From assembly GCA_032821775.1 (NCBI GenBank), contig JAVLRN010000013.1:496001-560000 (forward strand): 64,000 nucleotides of DNA, given 5' to 3'. Numbering within the stretch: position 1 is the stretch's first letter; every line of letters starts with the position of its first letter. The notes under the pieces are model-generated. The model was given only the letters and a program-made list of their open reading frames with translations, was not told the origin of the DNA and made no database searches. This DNA is from Sanguinoderma infundibulare (Eukaryota; Basidiomycota; Agaricomycetes; Polyporales; Polyporaceae). A program made the position numbers and the translations under genes. Below, piece by piece: positions 57,742 through 64,000 of this stretch.

Positions 57742-59922
57742 CTACGGAAGAATCACCCAATCATCCCGCACTGGGTCCCCGGGTGGGGGGAACACGTCAC
57801 TCACCCCCTGACCCTGCTGCTGCTGACCTTGCTGGCCCCCTGCACCCTGCCTTCTCCGCTCCTCCTTCTCCCGCCTGATCCGGTGTACCCATCTCCCGTG
57901 CACGTACAGTAGCACGGACATCATCAGGCACAGCACGACAAGCAACATCGTCTCCGCAAACTCATCCACCTCCTCCTCTTCGCAGTACCGCTGCCCGTGC
58001 ATAGCACCGTCAAAGTACTAGTAGTCCTTGGGCCCAAAATCAGCGCTCTCGTGGTCTGCGTCCGCCCACCGCCACTCGCGCGCCCACTGCACTGGGTCCT
58101 CCTCTTCCACGTTGCAGTGATCGCGACCCCACTCGCAGTCGTCGGGCTGCCCCCACCTGCGCCAGTTGAATTCGTCACGCGCATTGCCCATGTACCAGGG
58201 CCCGTCATCAATGAGCTCTTCGCCTTCATCTAGCGAGGGCTGGCCTGGGCCTTGGTCACTGGCACCCTCGATCTCGGGTTGATCGTAGTAGGACAAGGCT
58301 GGGAGAAGGTTGTGAGTTAATGAGAGCAGATAATGGGCAAGAAACTTACTGGTTTCTTCGTCTCCGTCCCAGATGGTAAGACCGTTCTTGCCACCCATGA
58401 GGGTATGCCAGAATTTATGCACGTAAAGCTTGATGAGCGACATGAGGACGGGGAGATACGCCTCGGAATTGGCATTATACGCAAGATCACAATGCCGCTT
58501 GGCTAGGTAGAAGTCCTATTCGTACAATTTTCATTAGTACCTGGTGTTGTGCAACAAGGCAGCCAGCCCACCTGCGGCACGCCGACGCCATTCTCGTACA
58601 TCCAACCTAGGTTCCACATCGCGAGCGCACTCATCTGCGTATCCGCTGCGGGCTGGTAGTATCCAGCAGCCTTCTCCCACCATATCGACTCCGGCTCCTC
58701 CAGCACGTCCAGGCCATGATAGCAGTAGTCTCCCATCTTCACCAGAGCGTCAACATTCCGCTGTGCAGCAGATTGAATCGACGGCGTCAGCACCAGGCGC
58801 GCCGTGTCATTTGATGGCGCAAAGCGAGTGAAGCGCAGGATGCTTTTGTCTATCACCAGCTCTAGTCAGCGTCGTGCACGAGATAGAAACCATCATCCAG
58901 TGCACCTTGGTCCAGAATGTACACCAGGTCATTCTGCGCGACCTCGAGACCACTCTCGGCAATGATCCACTACCTGAGCAAGGCTATCTCGCTGCCCCTC
59001 TCCATACGGAGACTCCACGATGAATCCGCATCCCGAAGCAGATCGTCCTCCTACGTGCCATGCTCTGCGACGAGCTTATAGAAAGACACAGCAATGGCGC
59101 AAGAGGTGCCCGCAATTTCGGTGGGGATGGCAGCATTGCGTGCTTGCCTGGCCTGGATGTCTGCGAGATAGTAGTAGGCTTCGAACGGAGAGCCTTGACG
59201 GAGGGCAGTCTCAAAGTACACCGTTGCAAGCTTCAGGTCGTCACGCTCTACAGCATTCATTAACGGACAAATGGGAGCACAGGCCAGCAGGACGCACTGT
59301 AGTGATATTTGCCAATGTTCACCTGGGCCTCAGCCAGTTCCTGCATTGCGGCTGCGCTAAAGTGCATCAACGCCTTCTTCATGTCCTTCTTCCCGTCCAT
59401 CAACCCATCGCGCAGGATGATACCCAGCCCGTTGTGCGACTCCTTCTCCCAGTAGTCCGCCCCGCGCTCGAACCACATCTTCGCCAGTACCGGGTCCTGC
59501 TTCATGCCCTCGCCGCAACTGTAAGATGTCAATGGGGATTTGGGACCGCAGCGGTGGAGCTAGCGCACAAGGTAGTATTCCAAAAGGTCATCCCATGTCT
59601 CTCCCGCTGCACGTGCATTGGCGGTTTTGATGACAGCACGTCCTGCATTTAGACCGGTAGAGGCAACACTTGCCTCAAGGCCGTATACACCGCCATCGAG
59701 ATCGGAGAGATGTGGTGGAGGAAGAGGAAGCGTGCGCCCACCAGAGGCCCCAGAAAGAAACTTGGCAATGGCTACGAGAGCATGAATAGATGGGGGGTCA
59801 AGCAACAAGACACCACATACCTTGCCGGGAAATGATGGGTGAGGCAGGCAGGTGGGCGTGGGTGCTTGAGGAAAGGCAGGTGGTGCGGGCACTTGACCAA
59901 ACTGCGCTTGACCAAACTGCAA
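57742..59922 (-). pseudogene. hrd3: HRD3/SEL1L (ERAD Sel1-repeat protein) relic
   Basis: Minus-strand blocks follow the order of a Sel1-repeat protein: ASGGRTLPLPPPHLSDLDGG, ETWDDLLEYYL, then MWFERGADYWEKESHNGLG, AEAQVNIGKYHY, TALRQGSPFEAYYYLADIQ, AMWNLGWMYENGVGVPQ, FWHTLMGGKNGL, and a C-terminal transmembrane segment (MLLVVLCLMMSVLLYVHG). Recognisable introns are kept (e.g. GTGCGT...TGTAG before RDDLKLATVYF). Breaks: two TAG codons at about 59050 and 58975, both where family members have Trp; a TAG after FGPKDY (58018-58020); and loss of ~100 residues between LEYYL and GEGMKQD. Hrd3 is the ER-membrane partner of the Hrd1 ubiquitin ligase. The signal peptide and N-terminal domain are also absent, so this copy is dead. 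Confidence 0.7.
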
Positions 59923-59938
59923 GTTCGGACCTCCACCG

Positions 59939-60002
59939 TGGTCACAGAATTTCTGTGACCGCCCGCCAAAATAATGCGGCGGTCACAAAAAGTCTGTGAC
60001 CA
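59939..60002. repeat. Imperfect palindrome, 24-bp arms
   Basis: TGGTCACAGAATTTCTGTGACCGC (59939-59962) pairs with GCGGTCACAAAAAGTCTGTG ACCA (59979-60002), 21 of 24 positions; loop 16 nt. It lies between the HRD3 relic and the stop of the peroxin gene; it may be a tiny fold-back element. Confidence 0.65.
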
Positions 60003-60005
60003 CAC

Positions 60006-61631
60006 CTATGGGAGTCCCGGTGGGGTCTCCCTGATCTCCACGGTCTCCGTGAGGACCGCGATGCACGTCCACTGCCGGAACCGCGTATACTACATGCAAC
60101 AGTGAGCGATATGAGCACAAAAAAGCCCGAGATTCGACGTGCCTTGCCCATCCCGCCCTTGCAGCTCGGGCCCTCCCACTTGTTGTCGGCATACACCCAC
60201 CCGTCGCCATCCGTGCACGGCTCCTCGACCTCCTGCTCATCCCCCGCGTCAGGCACGTCTCCACTCGAACCGGAACTCGCACTGGCACCAAGCTCACCAT
60301 TGCTCTGGCCCTCTCCGTCCAAGCTCCTCTCCCCGAAGTCGAAGCTGCCGGCGCGCATCTTCCCCGCGGCCTTCAAGATCCGACTCGCGCCCGCCGCGGC
60401 AGCGCTCTCCTCCTTGGCCTGAGGCACAGGGCACTCGACGCAGCTTGTCCCCGCGCCTTCCTGCCAGACGATGACCCGCCATTCCTCCTCCTCCCACCGC
60501 CAGCGGGCGACACGCTTCACATGCCGCTTGCCATTTCCATCCGGGCCAGGCATGTATGCCGTCGTGGCCGCAGGGAGCGTGAATGCACTGGGCGGCGCGG
60601 CGGGCTGCTGTGAGATGGAACACCACGAGGGACGTTCCCCAGGTAAGAGCGCGGCGGTCCAGTCCAGCCCCATCCACCACCGCTGGTTCTCGTAGATCGT
60701 GAACAGGAATCTGAGGAACGTCTCCAGCAGCTTCTCCTCCTACTGCACGGCCAGCTTGGAGAAGGAGAAAAAAGAGGAGGAGGCGGATGTGAGTTGGGCC
60801 TCAGAGCGGGCCTGGGGCGAGGACGCGATGGGGGCCAATGTCTGTCCTGAGAGGAGGGACCAGGTGCGGTAGGCAGCCCAGCAGATGTGTGCGCTGCGCC
60901 AGAGCGTGCTGCAGATGACAGTAGCCCAGCGGGCGTGCCAGGTGAGAAGAACAGTACCGAAGAGAGCGAGGAGGATCCAGATCCGGACGGTGTAGGCCAG
61001 GGCGAGGTAGGGTACATATAGGACGGCGAAGGAACGGAGGAGGATGAGCAGAGGCGGTATGGATGTCATTGCGGGATGGGTGGGTGCGAGAAGGGAGGTC
61101 AGGAGGGCATGAATGGTGGTAAGGTCGGTGATCACATGCTGGAGCGTATCCTCCGTGACGGGTAGGGAAGCTTGCTGGGCTTTTGGCTCGGTGCGGAGGC
61201 GGAAGAAAAGCAAGAAGACAGCGAGGGGCAAGACATATCTGCCCGTCGCGTTCAATTAGCTCGGCTCGGGTGGGAAGTAACGTCAGAATGAATGAATGCA
61301 GGTGTGAATTACAAATGCGTGGCAAACAAAGCAGTTATGTGCACACGATCTCACGAAATACAGTCCGCGGATAATAAAACAACCGGACTAATCTGGCTCA
61401 CCTCAATCCCAGCTCAGGGAGCAAGCATACAACCCACCACGACGCCAAGAACAGCCAGCAGTCCTCCCACGGCGCCCTCCATGTCAGCAGCTGCGCAAGA
61501 TATCGGAGCCTTGAGATGGCGGGGGCGAGACCAACGAGTGTAGTTGTGAGGGGCGACAGAAGGGTGTTGAGAAACTCGACCAGCGGCGCCGGCTGGGAGT
61601 GGATGTTGAACTCGTCGGTGGGTTTGGACAT
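60006..61631 (-). pseudogene. Dysferlin-domain peroxin (Pex24/Pex28-Pex30 family) with one in-frame TAG
   Basis: Exons 61402-61631, 60143-61238 and 60006-60089 give 470 codons with consistent phases; the last intron (60090-60142) has a GC donor (GCACGT) and TGTAG acceptor. The N-terminal half has several hydrophobic segments (LLILLRSFAVLYVPYLALAY, IWILLALFGTVLL). The C-terminal half is a split dysferlin domain: YENQRWWMGLDWTAALLPGE (DysFN) and DGDGWVYADNKWE...YTRFRQWTCIAV (DysFC), with an acidic Ser-rich insert between. These ER/peroxisome membrane proteins control peroxisome number and size. A TAG at 60740-60742 interrupts the frame between KLAVQ and EEKLLETFLRF; both sides are otherwise perfectly preserved, so the mutation is recent, or a sequencing error, or read through. 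Confidence 0.75.
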
Positions 61632-62343
61632 GAGAGAAGAGGAGGGATCAGGGGGCCTCAGCTGGCAGATTTATGAGGGCCATAACAACCCCAGCGACCA
61701 GCACTCAATCACAAGCTTCCCTCCACCCCCATGACGTATGCACAACCGGCGCCTGAGTTTCCTTTTCTGGGCTTCCAGTACATTTGAGCGCTCCGCCGGC
61801 AGTTGCTCAGCGTTTAGCCCTCAGTACACACTGGCAGCCCGGCTGCGGCTGCTTCCCACCCACTGCTTCCTGCAGTATTGTCGGCCAGAGGTACGTGCTT
61901 TTGCAAGCTGAGGAAGTTCTACTGAATAATTGTTGTTGCAGCATCGCAGCTGTGCTGCCGCGAGCTCTCGCACATAGCGCACTTTGAGCGTACAACTGTC
62001 TCCTCTGGAAAAACCTCCCCAGGCTAATTTGATGGAAGTACCACTAAAAAGTAGGAACTAGTTGTAAATAAGGCTAATGTTCCCTAACTCACTATTGCTC
62101 CTAATATTAGCCTAAGATTCGGGAGGTACTCTTTTTTTTTATTTTGCCTTAGAAGGATTAGAGATAAAGTAGCACTACTTTATCCCTAATCCTTCCTAAT
62201 GGTTCCTAATGCAGGACTATAGATTCAATATCCTCAGAGATTTGCTGGGCTGTCCAGAACTTGTGCACACTGTTGAACGCACATAGCCTAGCACAGTGTG
62301 CATGGCATAGCTGCGTACACAGATATCGGCACAGCCCAATATC
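61632..62343. other. AT-rich region with fold-back sequences, no gene
   Basis: An unusually AT-rich stretch at 62020-62210 with CTAAT/ATTAG repeats, a T-run and the hairpin at 62152-62195. No coding segment. Probably a small element remnant adjoining the truncated gypsy copy. Confidence 0.45.
62152..62195. repeat. Hairpin, ~20-bp arms
   Basis: AAGGATTAGAGATAAAGTAG pairs with CTACTTTATCCCTAATCCTT (one mismatch) across a 2-nt loop. Seen directly. It may be the end of a miniature element. Confidence 0.65.
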
Positions 62344-64000
62344 TCATCTATCAGCACAGGCACTGTATAGCCGCCTTCCAATGAGAGCCTCAACCACCGC
62401 CAACCCTTCCTGCTCGAAGGTAAAATAGGAGTGTTGAGCATTGGTGAACTTCTTCGACATGAGGCCAGCTGGCCGGCAGTTCGTCCAGCTAGCCCCTTGA
62501 CCGTACATCGCGCCGACGCCTACGATCGACGTGTCGGTTACAAGCCAGATAGTCTCTGGCTTATTCGGGTCGATTGGCCTGAGGATCGGGGTTTTACAAA
62601 TAAGGGCCTTGATTTCATCAAAGCACTTCTGGTGAAGCAGCCGCCAATAAAAGAACTGGCCGTTTCGCATCATTGACGAGAGGGGGCTCGTGAATGTAGA
62701 GACGTCAGGCATAAAATGTGCGAGGTATTGGACTAGGCCAAGGAACCTCTGCACATCATGGTAGTTCTTCGGTGTGGGCCAGTTCCGCACGCGGATCATC
62801 TTGTCAGAATCCGCGTGCAGGCCTCGGTCATCGATTAGATGACTGAGACAGTCCATAGCCGTGGATAACACGTCGACTTTCGATATACTGAGGAACAAAT
62901 GGTTATCCCTGAGTATGCCGAACACCCATACAAGATTCTCGATGTGCTCGTCGATGGAGAATGTGCAAATGAAAATGTCATCAAGATAGATGTGGATGGT
63001 CCTCCCGATGCGGTCACGAAACAAGTGAACCATCAACCGCTGGAAAGTAGAGGGCGCATTACAATCACCCTGCTGCATGATGCGGCTGATGAATGTCCTG
63101 AAGATGGTGGCGAACGCTGTCTTTGGGACATCTCCGTCGGCGATGCGAGTCTGCTCATACGCATCTGACATATCGAGTTTGGTTCGGAAGGGTGCGCGAG
63201 CGACGTCATTCCGGATAACATCTTGGTCAGGGAACGGGGTGACGTCCTTGACCGTGTTATCGTTACGCTGGCGGAGGTCAACGACCGTCCGCAAGCGTCC
63301 ATCTTTCTTGTATACGCAGAGGAGGGGTGCAGCTTGTTCGGCCTGGCAGGGAACCCACCAGCCCGCCTTCACGTATTGCTCGATTTTCTCGCTAAGCTGT
63401 GTCCGGAGGACTTCCGGGCACCGTGGCATATGGTACTTATACCGCTTGCTCTCATCGATCAGCGGTATACTGTGGTTAATCACCCGGAAGGGTGGTAGTT
63501 CCAGGGGAACTGGTTGGAACAGGTCAGCATATTCGCGAAATACCCATTCGCGAATCTCGCCAAGCCACTGTGTCGACACCTCCATGTCTGGTTGTGTCGT
63601 CACTGATGGAGGTTCTGCGATCGTGGAAGGGGGATCCGCCGAATCCTTGGGCTCGGCAGATTCTGTTGCCGGCACTGGCGCAGCACGCATGGCCGCCAGT
63701 GTTGTGGCTGGTAGTGCTGGTGTGTCCTGCTGTAGTCAATTAGCAGGGCCGGTGTTGGGCCCACGCAAAGGGCCACTCGCCACTGGGCGCTCGCGAGGGC
63801 TCGACTTCGTGTTGCGCTTACGAAGCACGTCGTTTACCTGGGCACGTGAGAGTGCTGGGTAGGCGTGCCCGTCGATGTGGACACAGTTGTTCCTGAAGTC
63901 CAACATCACCCCGAATCGGCGCAGGAACGGGGTCCCAAGCACTGCGTCGTAATGGTCGAGATTGGTGATGTCGAAATAAACCTCCGCACCGAAATCGCCC
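62344..64000 (-). mobile_element. Truncated second Ty3/gypsy element (protease, RT, start of RNase H)
   Basis: Running off the right edge, the minus strand encodes a protease end (DAVLGTPFLRRFGVMLDF), then a TGA at 63736-63738 with the frame continuing into 448 codons of pol. RT motifs are YKKDGRLRTVVDLRQRN, FRTKLDMSDAYEQTRI and the catalytic IYLDDIFI, then the RNase H start (PETIWLVTDTSIVGVGAMYGQ). The frame ends at 62344 inside RNase H (VVEALIG), after which no integrase is found, so the 3' half is missing. It is a different lineage from the element at 49-57 kb (different RT sequence; NDNTVKDVTPFPD linker). No LTR is visible in the window. Confidence 0.85.

Noticed and set aside
57742..61631. 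Reassigned TAG codon to explain stops in HRD3 and peroxin genes
   Set aside because: Intact genes in the window end normally in TAG (for example at 8170-8172 and 42292-42294), so TAG is a standard stop.

Overview
This window is nuclear DNA of a filamentous basidiomycete, most likely an Agaricomycete. The evidence is multi-exon genes with 41-75 nt GT-AG introns, protein families typical of that class (alpha-kinase proteins with paired-Cys N-termini, EF-hand/NLR-like proteins, a fungal integrase-core protein) and chromodomain Ty3/gypsy elements. Nothing bacterial was seen: no operons, no rRNA, no CRISPR.

Layout. 0.7-8.2 kb: three intact spliced genes (a Cys-motif protein, a mitochondrial-like unknown, an integrase-core protein) and one decayed locus. 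8.2-26.3 kb: a gene-fragment yard. It holds an F-box relic, a C2H2 factor with one extra base, an SPP2 fragment fused to another sequence, two unknown broken genes, an alpha-kinase gene split by a 2,792-bp inverted-repeat element, a CAP-Gly/mitochondrial Hsp70 chimera with a second Hsp70 fragment, and a PRP43 relic. 26.7-27.6 kb: a small Zn2Cys6 factor. 27.6-32 kb: no recognisable gene. 32-47.6 kb: a well-kept block with an ankyrin protein, a DUF218 protein, ATG5 divergent from a multi-pass membrane protein, a hAT-like miniature element, a promoter minisatellite and an EF-hand protein. 47.9-57.1 kb: a LINE-like relic and a young 7.7-kb chromodomain Ty3/gypsy element with near-identical LTRs. 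57.7-61.6 kb: an HRD3/SEL1L relic and a dysferlin-domain peroxin gene with one in-frame TAG. 62.3-64 kb: a truncated second gypsy element running off the window.

Most notable is the element at 15626-18417. It has 16-bp terminal inverted repeats and a 2-bp target duplication. It sits in an exon of the alpha-kinase gene, and removing it plus one target copy rejoins the exon exactly in frame. Its interior is made of pieces of host genes: a SEC61-alpha 5' part still carrying an intron donor, a secreted Cys-rich gene with its introns, and an acidic C-terminal exon in the opposite orientation. That is the architecture of a Pack-TYPE (gene-capturing) DNA transposon, seen here in a fungus. The other chimeras nearby (SPP2 fusion, CAP-Gly/Hsp70 fusion) may come from the same kind of process. 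That last link is inference.

Exon boundaries below were derived by hand from splice signals and checked by phase arithmetic. No alignment or database search was run, so family names rest on recognised motifs.
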